From assembly GCF_032854445.1 (NCBI RefSeq), contig NW_027018489.1:1-21563 (forward strand): DNA of 21,563 nt, read 5' to 3'. The notes beneath the pieces were generated by a model. It did no database searches. It saw only the letters and a list, made by a program, of their open reading frames with translations, and was not told the DNA's origin. Source of the DNA: Liolophura sinensis. Taxonomy: Eukaryota > Mollusca > Polyplacophora > Chitonida > Chitonidae. This document shows positions 1 to 11,107 of the stretch, one piece after another. The position numbers and the translations under genes are program-made. Position 1 is the stretch's first letter, and the number at the start of each line of letters is the position of its first letter.

Positions 1-120
1 TGTACAAATGGTGTGGTTTTTCTACACGTAGATAAAGACATTGAGATTGTCTTGGACTTAGAAGTAGGCAATTGCTGGGTGAGTTGAATGGGCTGAGCCG
101 ATAGATTTCACGTCTTCTGG
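1..120. repeat. Partial monomer, L-type 3' end
   Basis: The last 120 bp of a monomer. The combination gagttgaatg, ccgatagatttcacg and ttggactt is the L signature, otherwise found only before the A monomers at 9461 and 13854. One base is missing in aagtaggc compared with the usual aagtaaggc. Confidence 0.9.
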
Positions 121-668
121 GCTACCGAAGGGCACATAACTTATAGTCAAAAGTTGAATATAGTAATGACCAGTCGCGATTGTACAGCGTACAGTGTAGC
201 CGATTTCAATTAACAAAAAGAACCAGGCAAAATGCAAAAGTGGACAAACTGTTCCAGTGCTGCTGGTAAGAGGCTAATCCGACGTATTTTGTGACGAGAA
301 ATCGAATGGTGCAAACCGCGTTGCTCTCCGACAATACTTTTGGCTGTAGTGACAATTGAATGATCATTTATGTCATAATCACGTGCCCAGCAACGGCTCT
401 TACTCCATGGAAACCAGGGAATTTGCATTTTTTCAACAGCTGCCGATGCCTGGCTCAATTCCGCATCTTTTGGCACCTTACTGAAGTGGGTCAGTGTTCA
501 GTTGTACTTTTTACAGCAGACTGTATCAAGTACCTTGTGTTTTTTTACGTATAAATGGTGTGGTTTTTCTACACGTAGATAAAGACATTAAGATTGTCTT
601 CCACTTAGAAGTAAGGCAATTGCTGGGTGAGTTAAATGGGCTAGCCCAAAGATTTGGACGTCTTCTGG
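121..668. repeat. Satellite monomer 1, subtype A
   Basis: Marked by gtggacaaactg, gctggtaagagg, gcattttttc, acgtataaatgg and ttaagattgtcttccac, shared with the monomers at 9461 and 13854. Length 548, with several single-base gains and losses (a missing a in ggcaaaatg, a missing a in gggaattt, an extra g in tttggacg). Confidence 0.93.
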
Positions 669-1216
669 GCTACCGAAGGGCACATAACTTATAGTCAAAA
701 GTTGAATATAATAATGACCAGTCGCGATTGTACAGAGTACAGTTTATCCTATTTTAATTAACAAAAAGACGAAGCAAAAATGCAAAAGTTTACAAACTGT
801 TCCAGTGCTACTAGTAAGAGGCTAATCCGACGTATTTTTGTGACGATAATCGAATGGTGCAACCGCGTTGCTCTCCGACCAATACTTTTGGCTGTAGCGA
901 CAATTGATTGATCATTGATGTCATAATCACGTGCCCAGCAACGGCTCTTACTCCATGGAAACCAGGGACATTTGCAATATTTTAACAGCTGCCGATGCCT
1001 GGCCCAATTCCGCATCTTTTGGCACCTTAAAAATGTGGGTCAGTGTTTAGTTGTACTTTTCACAGCAGACTGTATCAAGTACCTTGTGTTTTTTATGTAC
1101 AAATGGTCTGGTTTTTCTACACGTAGATAAAGACATTGAGATTGTCTTGGACTAAGAAGTAAGACAATTGCTGGGTGAGTTAAATGGGCTTGGCCCAAAG
1201 ATTTCAGGTCTTCTGG
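669..1216. repeat. Satellite monomer 2, subtype B
   Basis: Beta group. Markers are cctattttaatt, gattgatcattgatg, gcaatattttaac, ctggccc, ccttaaaaatg, tatgtacaaatggtctgg and ggactaagaagtaag. Matches 10010 and 14403. Contains local indels (gacgataatcg, gtgcaaccgcg). Confidence 0.92.
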
Positions 1217-1769
1217 GCTACCGAAGGGCACATAACTTATAGTCAAAAGTTGAATATAGTAATGACCAGTCGCGATTGTACAGAGTACAGTGTAGCCGAT
1301 TTCAATTAACAAAAAGACCAGGCAAAAATGCAAAAGTGGAAAAACTGTTCCAGTGCTACTAGTAAGAGCCTAATCCGACGTATTTTGTGACGAGAAATCG
1401 AATGGTGCAATCCGCATTGCTCTCCGACCAAATACTTTTGGCTGTAGCGACAATTGAATGATCTTTTATGTCATAATCACGTGTGTAGCAACGGCTCTTA
1501 CTCCATGGAAACCAGGGAAATTTGCAATTTTTCAACAGCTTGCCGATGCCTGGCTCAATTCCGCATCTTTTGGCACCTTACTGAAGTGGGTCAGTGTTCA
1601 GTTGTACTTTTTACAGCAGACTGTATCAAGTACCTTGTGTTTTTCACGTACAAATGGTGTGGTTTTTTCTTACACGTAGATAAAGACATTGAGATTGTCT
1701 TGCACTTAGAAGTAAGGCAATTGCTGGGTGAGTTAAATGGGCTTAGCCCAAAGATTTCAGGTCTTCTGG
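1217..1769. repeat. Satellite monomer 3, subtype C
   Basis: Alpha group. Markers are ctactagtaagagcc, gtgcaatccgc, cgtgtgtagc and ccttactgaag. At 553 bp it is the longest copy, through single-base insertions (accaaatac, agcttgccg, ggttttttcttacacg). The otherwise near-invariant tgatca core is tgatct here. Confidence 0.92.
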
Positions 1770-2317
1770 GCTACCGAAGGGCACATAACTTATAGTCAAA
1801 AGTTGAATATAGTAATGACCATCGCGATTGTACAGAGTGCAGTGTAGCCGGTTTCAATAACAAAAAGACCAGGCAAAAATGCAAAGGTGGAAAAACTGTT
1901 CCAGTGCTGCTGGTAAGAGGCTAATCCGACGTATTTTGTGACGACAAATCGAATGGTTGCAAACCGCGTTGCTCTCCGACCAATACTTTTGCCTGTAGTG
2001 ACAATTGAATGATCATTGATGTCATAATTACGTGCGTTAGCAACGGCTCTTACTCCATGGAAACCAGGGATATTTGCAATTTTTCAACAGCTGCCGATGC
2101 CTGGCTCAATTCCGCATCTTTTGGCACCTTATTCATGTGGGTCTGTGGTCAGTTGTACTTTTTACAGCAGACTGTATCAAGTACCTTGTGTTTTTCACGT
2201 ACAAATGGTGTGGTTTTTCTACACGTAGATAAAGACATTGAGATTGTCTTGCACTTAGAAGTAAGGCAATTGCTGGGTGAGTTAAATGGCTTAGCCCAAA
2301 GATTTCAGGTCTTCTGG
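1770..2317. repeat. Satellite monomer 4, subtype D
   Basis: Gamma group. Markers are gtgcagtgtagccgg, gcaaaggtgg, cgacaaatcg, gcctgtagtgac and ttattcatgtgggtctgtgg. Matches 7264. Carries indels such as gaccatcgcg, gttgcaaac and gcgttagc. Confidence 0.92.
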
Positions 2318-2867
2318 GCTACCGAAGGGCACATAACTTATAGTCAAAAGTTGAATATAGTAATGACCAGTCGCGATTGTACAGAGTACAGTGTAGCCGA
2401 TTTCAATTAACAAAAAGACCAGGCAAAAATGCAAAAGTTTACAAACTGTTCCAGTGCTGCTGGTAAGAGGCTAATCCGACGTATTTTGTGACGAGAAATC
2501 GAATGGTGCAATCCGCGTTGCTCTCCGACCAATACTTTTGGCTGTAGTGACAAAGTGAATGATCATTTATGTCATAATCACGTGCCCAGCAACGGCTCTT
2601 ACTCCATGGAAACCAGGGAAATTTGCAATTTTTCAACAGCTGTCGATGCCTGGCTCAATTCCGCATCTTTTGGCACCTTACTGAAGTGGGTCAGTGTTCA
2701 GTTGTACTTTTTACAGCAGACTGTATCAAGTACCTTGTGTTTTTCACGTACAAATGGTGTGGTTTTTCTACACGTAGATAAAGACATTGAGATTGTCTTG
2801 CACTTAGAAGTAAGGCAATTGCTGGGTGAGTTAAATGGGCTTGGCCGAAAGATTTGACGTCTTCTGG
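2318..2867. repeat. Satellite monomer 5, subtype E
   Basis: Alpha group. Markers are gtttacaaactg, gctggtaagagg, agtgaatgatcatttatg, agctgtcgatg and ggcttggccgaaag. One extra a in gacaaagtg relative to the other E copies. Confidence 0.92.
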
Positions 2868-3419
2868 GCTACCGAAGGCACATAACTTATAGTCAAAAGT
2901 TGAATATAGTAATGACCAGTCGCGATTGTACAGAGTGCAGTGTAGCCGGTTTCAATTAACAAAAAGAACAGGCAAAAATGCAAAAGTGGAAAAACTGTTC
3001 CAGTGCTGCTGGTAAGAGGCTAATCCGACGTATTTTGTGACGAGAAATCGAATGGTGCAAACCGCGTTGCTCTCCGACCAATACTTTTGCCTGTAGTGAC
3101 AATTGATTGATCATTGATGTCATAATCACGTGCCCAGCAAACGGCTCTTACTCCATGGAAACCAGGGATATTTGCAATTTTTTCAACAGCTGCCGATGCC
3201 TGGCGCCCAATTCCGCATCTTTTGGCACCTTATTCATGTGGGTCTGTGGTCAGTTGTACTTTTTACAGCAGACTGTATCAAGTACCTTGTGTTTTTCACG
3301 TACAAATGGTGTGGTTTTTCTACACGTAGATAAAGACATTGAGATTGCCTTGCACTTAGAAGTAAGGCAATTGCTGGGTGAGTTAAATGGGCTTAGCCCA
3401 AAGATTTCAGGTCTTCTGG
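2868..3419. repeat. Satellite monomer 6, subtype F
   Basis: Gamma group. Markers are gtgcagtgtagccgg, gaacaggc, gcctgtagtgac with gattgatcattgatg, ttattcatgtggg and gagattgcc. Insertions include cccagcaaacgg and ctggcgccc; one g is lost in accgaaggcac. Confidence 0.92.
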
Positions 3420-3969
3420 GCTACCGAAGGGCACATAACTTATAGTCAAAAGTTGAATATAGTAATGACCAGTCGCGATTGTACAGAGTACAGTGTAGCC
3501 GATTTCAATTAACAAAAAGACGAAGCAAAAATGCAAAAGTGGAAAAACTGTTCCAGTGCTGCTAGTAAGAGGCTAATCCGACGTATTTTGTGACGAGAAA
3601 TCGAATGGTGCAAAACCGCGTTGCTCTCCGACCAATACTTTTGGCTGTAGCGACAGATCAATGATCATTGATGTCATAATCACGTGCCCAGCAACGGCTC
3701 TTACTCCATGGAAACCAGGGATATTTGCAATTTTTTAACAGCTGCCGATGCCTGGCCCAATTCTGCATCTTTTGGCACCTTAAAAATGTGGGTCAGTGTT
3801 TAGGTTTACTTTTTACAGCAGACTGTATCAAGTACCTTGTGTTTTTTATGTACAAATGGTGTGGTTTTTCTACACGTAGATAAAGACATTGAGATTGTCT
3901 TGGACTTAGAAGTAAGACAATTGCTGGGTGAGTTAAATGGGCTTGGCCCAAAGATTTCAGGTCTTCTGG
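3420..3969. repeat. Satellite monomer 7, subtype G
   Basis: Beta group. Markers are gctagtaagagg, agatcaatgatcattgatg, gcaattttttaac, ttctgcatc and the private gtgtttaggtttac. Shares these with 5617. One extra a in gcaaaaccgcg. Confidence 0.93.
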
Positions 3970-4518
3970 GCTACCGAAGGGCACATAACTTATAGTCAAA
4001 AGTTGAATATAGTAATGACCAGTCGCGATTGTACAGAGTACAGTGTAGCCGATTTCAATTAACAAAAAGACCAGGCAAAAATGCAAAAGTGGAAAAACTG
4101 TTCCAGTGCTACTAGTAAGAGCCTAATCCGACGTATTTTGTGACGAGAAATCGAATGGTGCAATCCGCGTTGCTCTCCGACCAATACTTTTGGCTGTAGC
4201 GACAATTGAATGATCATTTATGTCATAATCACGTGTGTAGCAACGGTTCTTACTCCATGGAAACCAGGGAAATTTGCAATTTTTCAACAGCTGCCGATGC
4301 CTGGCTCAATTCCGCATCTTTTGGCACCTTACTGAAGTGGGTTAGTGTTCAGTTGTACTTTTTACAGCAGACTGTATCAAGTACCTTGTGTTTTTCACGT
4401 ACAAATGGTGTGGTTTTTCTACACGTAGATAAAGACATTGAGATTGTCTTGCACTTAGAAGTAAGGCAATTGCTGGGTGAGTTAAATGGGCTTAGCCCAA
4501 AGATTTCAGGTCTTCTGG
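3970..4518. repeat. Satellite monomer 8, subtype C2
   Basis: C-like copy with cgtgtgtagc, the private aacggttc and gtgggttag. Shared with 6166. Confidence 0.94.
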
Positions 4519-5067
4519 GCTACCGAAGGGCACATAACTTATAGTCAAAAGTTGAATATAGTAATGACCAGTCGCGATTGTACAGAGTACAGTGTAGCCG
4601 ATTTCAATTAACAAAAAGACCAGGCAAAAATGCAAAAGTTTACAAACTGTTCCAGTGCTGCTGGTAAGAGGCTAATCCGACGTATTTTGTGACGAGAAAT
4701 CGAATGGTGCAATCCGCGTTGCTCTCCGACCAATACTTTTGGCTGTAGTGACAAGTGAATGATCATTTATGTCATAATCACGTGCCCAGCAACGGCTCTT
4801 ACTCCATGGAAACCAGGGAAATTTGCAATTTTTCAACAGCTGCCGATGCCTGGCTCAATTCCGCATCTTTTGGCACCTTATTCATGTGGGTCTGTGGTCA
4901 GTTGTACTTTTTACAGCAGACTGTATCAAGTACCTTGTGTTTTTCACGTACAAATGGTGTGGTTTTTCTACACGTAGATAAAGACATTGAGATTGTCTTG
5001 CACTTAGAAGTAAGGCAATTGCTGGGTGAGTTAAATGGGCTTGGCCGAAAGATTTGACGTCTTCTGG
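4519..5067. repeat. Satellite monomer 9, subtype E with a D/F-type internal patch (E*)
   Basis: E markers occur at both ends (gtttacaaactg and aagtgaatg at the 5' side, ggcttggccgaaagatttgacg at the 3' end). The middle carries the D/F signature ttattcatgtgggtctgtgg at about 4879, and gctgccgatg in place of the E-type gctgtcgatg at 4840. A short gene-conversion tract or a double exchange explains this. Confidence 0.9.
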
Positions 5068-5616
5068 GCTACCGAAGGGCACATAACTTATAGTCAAAAG
5101 TTGAATATAGTAATGACCAGTCGCGATTGTACAGAGTGCAGTGTAGCCGGTTTCAATTAACAAAAAGAACAGGCAAAAATGCAAAAGTGGAAAAACTGTT
5201 CCAGTGCTGCTGGTAAGAGGCTAATCCGACGTATTTTGTGACGAGAAATCGAATGGTGCAAACCGCGTTGCTCTCCGACCAATACTTTTGCCTGTAGTGA
5301 CAATTGATTGATCATTGATGTCATAATCACGTGCCCAGCAACGGCTCTTACTCCATGGAAACCAGGGATATTTGCAATTTTTCAACAGCTGCCGATGCCT
5401 GGCCCAATTCCGCATCTTTTGGCACCTTATTCATGTGGGTCTGTGGTCAGTTGTACTTTTTACAGCAGACTGTATCAAGTACCTTGTGTTTTTCACGTAC
5501 AAATGGTGTGGTTTTTCTACACGTAGATAAAGACATTGAGATTGCCTTGCACTTAGAAGTAAGGCAATTGCTGGGTGAGTTAAATGGGCTTAGCCCAAAG
5601 ATTTCAGGTCTTCTGG
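5068..5616. repeat. Satellite monomer 10, subtype F
   Basis: Same linked markers as 2868 (gtgcagtg, gaacaggc, gcctgtagtgac, attcatg, gagattgcc) without that copy's indels. Confidence 0.94.
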
Positions 5617-6165
5617 GCTACCGAAGGGCACATAACTTATAGTCAAAAGTTGAATATAGTAATGACCAGTCGCGATTGTACAGAGTACAGTGTAGCCGAT
5701 TTCAATTAACAAAAAGACGAAGCAAAAATGCAAAAGTGGAAAAACTGTTCCAGTGCTGCTAGTAAGAGGCTAATCCGACGTATTTTGTGACGAGAAATCG
5801 AATGGTGCAAACCGCGTTGCTCTCCGACCAATACTTTTGGCTGTAGCGACAGATCAATGATCATTGATGTCATAATCACGTGCCCAGCAACGGCTCTTAC
5901 TCCATGGAAACCAGGGATATTTGCAATTTTTTAACAGCTGCCGATGCCTGGCCCAATTCTGCATCTTTTGGCACCTTAAAAATGTGGGTCAGTGTTTAGG
6001 TTTACTTTTTACAGCAGACTGTATCAAGTACCTTGTGTTTTTTATGTACAAATGGTCTGGTTTTTCTACACGTAGATAAAGACATTGAGATTGTCTTGGA
6101 CTTAGAAGTAAGACAATTGCTGGGTGAGTTAAATGGGCTTGGCCCAAAGATTTCAGGTCTTCTGG
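5617..6165. repeat. Satellite monomer 11, subtype G
   Basis: Matches 3420, including gtgtttaggtttac, but has gtctgg where that copy has gtgtgg. Confidence 0.94.
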
Positions 6166-6714
6166 GCTACCGAAGGGCACATAACTTATAGTCAAAAGTT
6201 GAATATAGTAATGACCAGTCGCGATTGTACAGAGTACAGTGTAGCCGATTTCAATTAACAAAAAGACCAGGCAAAAATGCAAAAGTGGAAAAACTGTTCC
6301 AGTGCTACTAGTAAGAGCCTAATCCGACGTATTTTGTGACGAGAAATCGAATGGTGCAATCCGCGTTGCTCTCCGACCAATACTTTTGGCTGTAGCGACA
6401 ATTGAATGATCATTTATGTCATAATCACGTGTGTAGCAACGGTTCTTACTCCATGGAAACCAGGGAAATTTGCAATTTTTCAACAGCTGCCGATGCCTGG
6501 CTCAATTCCGCATCTTTTGGCACCTTACTGAAGTGGGTTAGTGTTCAGTTGTACTTTTTACAGCAGACTGTATCAAGTACCTTGTGTTTTTCACGTACAA
6601 ATGGTGTGGTTTTTCTACACGTAGATAAAGACATTGAGATTGTCTTGCACTTAGAAGTAAGGCAATTGCTGGGTGAGTTAAATGGGCTTAGCCCAAAGAT
6701 TTCAGGTCTTCTGG
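6166..6714. repeat. Satellite monomer 12, subtype C2
   Basis: Matches 3970, including the private aacggttc. The two sit 2196 bp apart, four monomers. Confidence 0.94.
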
Positions 6715-7263
6715 GCTACCGAAGGGCACATAACTTATAGTCAAAAGTTGAATATAGTAATGACCAGTCGCGATTGTACAGAGTACAGTGTAGCCGATTT
6801 CAATTAACAAAAAGACCAGGCAAAAATGCAAAAGTTTACAAACTGTTCCAGTGCTGCTGGTAAGAGGCTAATCCGACGTATTTTGTGACGAGAAATCGAA
6901 TGGTGCAATCCGCGTTGCTCTCCGACCAATACTTTTGGCTGTAGTGACAAGTGAATGATCATTTATGTCATAATCACGTGCCCAGCAACGGCTCTTACTC
7001 CATGGAAACCAGGGAAATTTGCAATTTTTCAACAGCTGTCGATGCCTGGCTCAATTCCGCATCTTTTGGCACCTTACTGAAGTGGGTCAGTGTTTAGTTG
7101 TACTTTTTACAGCAGACTGTATCAAGTGCCTTGTGTTTTTCACGTACAAATGGTGTGGTTTTTCTACACGTAGATAAAGACATTGAGATTGTCTTGCACT
7201 TAGAAGTAAGGCAATTGCTGGGTGAGTTAAATGGGCTTGGCCGAAAGATTTGACGTCTTCTGG
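6715..7263. repeat. Satellite monomer 13, subtype E
   Basis: E markers throughout, including gctgtcgatg and ggccgaaag. It has a beta-like gtgtttag and a private caagtgcc in place of caagtacc. Confidence 0.93.
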
Positions 7264-7812
7264 GCTACCGAAGGGCACATAACTTATAGTCAAAAGTTGA
7301 ATATAGTAATGACCAGTCGCGATTGTACAGAGTGCAGTGTAGCCGGTTTCAATTAACAAAAAGACCAGGCAAAAATGCAAAGGTGGAAAAACTGTTCCAG
7401 TGCTGCTGGTAAGAGGCTAATCCGACGTATTTTGTGACGACAAATCGAATGGTGCAAACCGCGTTGCTCTCCGACCAATACTTTTGCCTGTAGTGACAAT
7501 TGAATGATCATTGATGTCATAATCACGTGCGTAGCAACGGCTCTTACTCCATGGAAACCAGGGATATTTGCAATTTTTCAACAGCTGCCGATGCCTGGCT
7601 CAATTCCGCATCTTTTGGCACCTTATTCATGTGGGTCTGTGGTCAGTTGTACTTTTTACAGCAGACTGTATCAAGTACCTTGTGTTTTTCACGTACAAAT
7701 GGTGTGGTTTTTCTACACGTAGATAAAGACATTGAGATTGTCTTGCACTTAGAAGTAAGGCAATTGCTGGGTGAGTTAAATGGGCTTAGCCCAAAGATTT
7801 CAGGTCTTCTGG
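7264..7812. repeat. Satellite monomer 14, subtype D
   Basis: Matches 1770 (gcaaaggtgg, cgacaaatcg, cgtgcgtagc, attcatg). Sits where the 4-mer pattern would have an F, so the E-D pair interrupts the left-domain order. Confidence 0.93.
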
Positions 7813-8361
7813 GCTACCGAAGGGCACATAACTTATAGTCAAAAGTTGAATATAGTAATGACCAGTCGCGATTGTACAGAGTACAGTGTAGCCGATTTCA
7901 ATTAACAAAAAGACCAGGCAAAAATGCAAAAGTTTACAAACTGTTCCAGTGCTGCTGGTAAGAGGCTAATCCGACGTATTTTGTGACGAGAAATCGAATG
8001 GTGCAATTCGCGTTGCTCTCCGACCAATACTTTTGGCTGTAGTGACAAGTGAATGATCATTGATGTCATAATCACGTGCCCAGCAACGGCTCTTACTCCA
8101 TGGAAACCAGGGAAATTTGCAATTTTTCAACAGCTGTCGATGCCTGGCTCAATTCCGCATCTTTTGGCACCTTACTGAAGTGGGTCAGTGTTCAGTTGTA
8201 CTTTTTACAGCAGACTGTATCAAGTACCTTGTGTTTTTCACGTACAAATGGTGTGGTTTTTCTACACGTAGATAAAGACATTGAGATTGTCTTGCACTTA
8301 GAAGTAAGGCAATTGCTGGGTGAGTTAAATGGGCTTGGCCCAAAGATTTGACGTCTTCTGG
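7813..8361. repeat. Satellite monomer 15, subtype E
   Basis: E markers, with the private gtgcaattcgc, gatcattgatg in place of gatcatttatg, and ggcttggcccaaagatttgacg at the 3' end. Confidence 0.93.
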
Positions 8362-8910
8362 GCTACCGAAGGGCACATAACTTATAGTCAAAAGTTGAAT
8401 ATAGTAATGACCAGTCGCGATTGTACAGAGTGCAGTGTAGCCGGTTTCAATTAACAAAAAGAACAGGCAAAAATGCAAAAGTGGAAAAACTGTTCCAGTG
8501 CTGCTGGTAAGAGGCTAATCCGACGTATTTTGTGACGAGAAATCGAATGGTGCAAACCGCGTTGCTCTCCGACCAATACTTTTGCCTGTAGTGACAATTG
8601 ATTGATCATTGATGTCATAATCACGTGCCCAGCAACGGCTCTTACTCCATGGAAACCAGGGATATTTGCAATTTTTCAACAGCTGCTGATGCCTGGCTCA
8701 ATTCCGCATCTTTTGGCACCTTATTCATGTGGGTCTGTGGTCAGTTGTACTTTTTACAGCAGACTGTATCAAGTACCTTGTGTTTTTCACGTACAAATGG
8801 TGTGGTTTTTCTACACGTAGATAAAGACATTGAGATTGCCTTGCACTTAGAAGTAAGGCAATTGCTGGGTGAGTTAAATGGGCTTAGCCCAAAGATTTGA
8901 CGTCTTCTGG
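8362..8910. repeat. Satellite monomer 16, subtype F
   Basis: F markers (gaacaggc, gcctgtagtgac, gagattgcc) with the private gctgctgatg and a 3' end in tttgacg. Confidence 0.93.
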
Positions 8911-9460
8911 GCTACCGAAGGGCACATAACTTATAGTCAAAAGTTGAATATAGTAATGACCAGTCGCGATTGTACAGAGTACTGTGTAGCCGATTTCAAT
9001 TAACAAAAAGACGAAGCAAAAATGCAAAAGTGGAAAAACTGTTCCAGTGCTGCTAGTAAGAGGCTAATCCGACGTATTTTGTGACGAGAAATCGAATGGT
9101 GCAAACCGCGTTGCTCTCCGACCAATACTTTTGGCTGTAGCGACAGATCAATGATCATTGATGTCATAATCACGTGCCCAGCAACGGCTCTTACTCCATG
9201 GAAACCAGGGATATTTGCAATTTTTTAACAGCTGCCGATGCCTGGCCCAATTCCACATCTTTTGGCACCTTAAAAAATGTGGGTCAGTGTTTAGTTGTAC
9301 TTTTCACAGCAGACTGTATCAAGTACCTTGTGTTTTTTATGTACAAATGGTGTGGTTTTTCTACACGTAGATAAAGACATTGAGATTGTCTTGGACTTAG
9401 AAGTAAGGCAATTGCTGGGTGAGTTGAATGGGCTGGGCCGATAGATTTCACGTCTTCTGG
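8911..9460. repeat. Satellite monomer 17, chimera of G (5') and L (3')
   Basis: The 5' half is G (gctagtaagagg, agatcaatgatcattgatg, cccagc). From about 9253 it changes to ttccacatc, ccttaaaaaatg, ttttcacagc and the gagttgaatg / ccgatagatttcacg L ending. The six-a run makes it 550 bp, and the same run occurs at 13304-13853. This is the boundary between the left and right domains. Confidence 0.92.
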
Positions 9461-10009
9461 GCTACCGAAGGGCACATAACTTATAGTCAAAAGTTGAATA
9501 TAGTAATGACCAGTCGCGATTGTACAGAGTACAGTGTAGCCGATTTCAATTAACAAAAAGACCAGGCAAAAATGCAAAAGTGGACAAACTGTTCCAGTGC
9601 TGCTGGTAAGAGGCTAATCCGACGTATTTTGTGACGAGAAATCGAATGGTGCAAACCGCGTTGCTCTCCGACCAATACTTTTGGCTGTAGTGACAATTGA
9701 ATGATCATTTATGTCATAATCACGTGCCCAGCAACGGCTCTTACTCCATGGAAACCAGGGAAATTTGCATTTTTTCAACAGCTGCCGATGCCTGGCTCAA
9801 TTCCGCATCTTTTGGCACCTTACTGAAGTGGGTCAGTGTTCAGTTGTACTTTTTACAGCAGACTGTATCAAGTACCTTGTGTTTTTTACGTATAAATGGT
9901 TTGGTATTTCTACACGTAGATAAAGACATTAAGATTGTCTTCCACTTAGAAGTAAGGCAATTGCTGGGTGAGTTAAATGGGCTTAGCCCAAAGATTTGAC
10001 GTCTTCTGG
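9461..10009. repeat. Satellite monomer 18, subtype A
   Basis: A markers as at 121. Differs from its partner at 13854 at 9906 (ggtatttc versus ggtttttc). Confidence 0.94.
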
Positions 10010-10558
10010 GCTACCGAAGGGCACATAACTTATAGTCAAAAGTTGAATATAGTAATGACCAGTCGCGATTGTACAGAGTACAGTTTAGCCTATTTTAATT
10101 AACAAAAAGACGAGGCAAAAATGCAAAAGTGGAACAACTGTTCCAGTGCTACTAGTAAGAGGCTAATCCGACGTATTTTGTGACGAGAAATCGAATGGTG
10201 CAAACCGCGTTGCTCTCCGACCAATACTTTTGGCTGTAGCGACAATTGATTGATCATTGATGTCATAATCACGTGCCCAGCAACGGCTCTTACTCCATGG
10301 AAACCAGGGATATTTGCAATATTTTAACAGCTGCCGATGCCTGGCCCAATTCTGCATCTTTTGGCACCTTAAAAATGTGGGTCAGTGTTTAGTTGTACTT
10401 TTTACAGCAGACTGTATCAAGTACCTTGTGTTTTTTATGTACAAATGGTCTGGTTTTTCTACACGTAGATAAAGACATTGAGATTGTCTTGGACTAAGAA
10501 GTAAGACAATTGCTGGGTGAGTTAAATGGGCTTGGCCCAAAGATTTCAGGTCTTCTGG
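10010..10558. repeat. Satellite monomer 19, subtype B
   Basis: B markers (cctattttaatt, gacgaggc, gtggaacaactg, aatattttaac, ggtctgg, ggactaagaag). I see no difference from 14403. Confidence 0.94.
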
Positions 10559-11107
10559 GCTACCGAAGGGCACATAACTTATAGTCAAAAGTTGAATATA
10601 GTAATGACCAGTCGCGATTGTACAGAGTACAGTGTAGCCGATTTCAATTAACAAAAAGACCAGGCAAAAATGCAAAAGTGGAAAAACTGTTCCAGTGCTA
10701 CTAGTAAGAGCCTAATTCGACGTATTTTGTGACGAGAAATCGAATGGTGCAATCCGCGTTGCTCTCCGACCAATACTTTTGGCTGTAGTGACAATTGAAT
10801 GATCATTTATGTCATAATCACGTGCGTAGCAACGGCTCTTACTCCATGGAAACCAGGGAAATTTGCAATTTTTCAACAGCTGCCGATGCCTGGCTCAATT
10901 CCGCATCTTTTGGCACCTTACTGAAGTGGGTTAGTGTTCAGTTGTACTTTTTACAGCAGACTGTATCAAGTACCTTGTGTTTTTCACGTACAAATGGTGT
11001 GGTTTTTCTACACGTAGATAAAGACATTGAGATTGTCTTGCACTTAGAAGTAAGGCAATTGCTGGGTGAGTTAAATGGGCTTAGCCCAAAGATTTCAGGT
11101 CTTCTGG
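10559..11107. repeat. Satellite monomer 20, subtype C
   Basis: C markers, with the private cctaattcgacg, cgtgcgtagc and gtgggttag. Identical by eye to 14952. Confidence 0.94.

Larger units (their letters stand above)
2318..4518. repeat. Left-domain higher-order unit E-F-G-C2, copy 1
   Basis: Four monomers of distinct subtype form a block repeated from 4519. The block is 2201 bp here instead of 2196 because of scattered single-base indels in its first three monomers. Subtype order and linked variants match copy 2, except for the middle of its first monomer and a few single differences. This copy has gtgtgg where copy 2 has gtctgg in the G monomer. Confidence 0.85.
4519..6714. repeat. Left-domain higher-order unit E-F-G-C2, copy 2
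   Basis: Four monomers of exactly 549 bp (2196 bp) repeat the subtype order of the preceding block. The first monomer carries a D/F-type internal patch (see 4519-5067). The block is followed by E D and then E F G/L, so the 4-mer pattern is disturbed downstream by insertion of an E-D pair. Confidence 0.87.

Noticed and set aside
2009-2410. Longest open frame in the window (133 codons)
   Set aside because: Its extra length comes from likely indel errors in monomer 4, such as the lost g in aatggctta, which shift the frame past the usual stop.
10382-10675. Recurring minus-strand open frame of 97 codons with hydrophobic stretches
   Set aside because: Present in alternate monomers as a by-product of the dimer pattern. 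No family recognised, overlapped by the plus-strand frame, and no support for translation.
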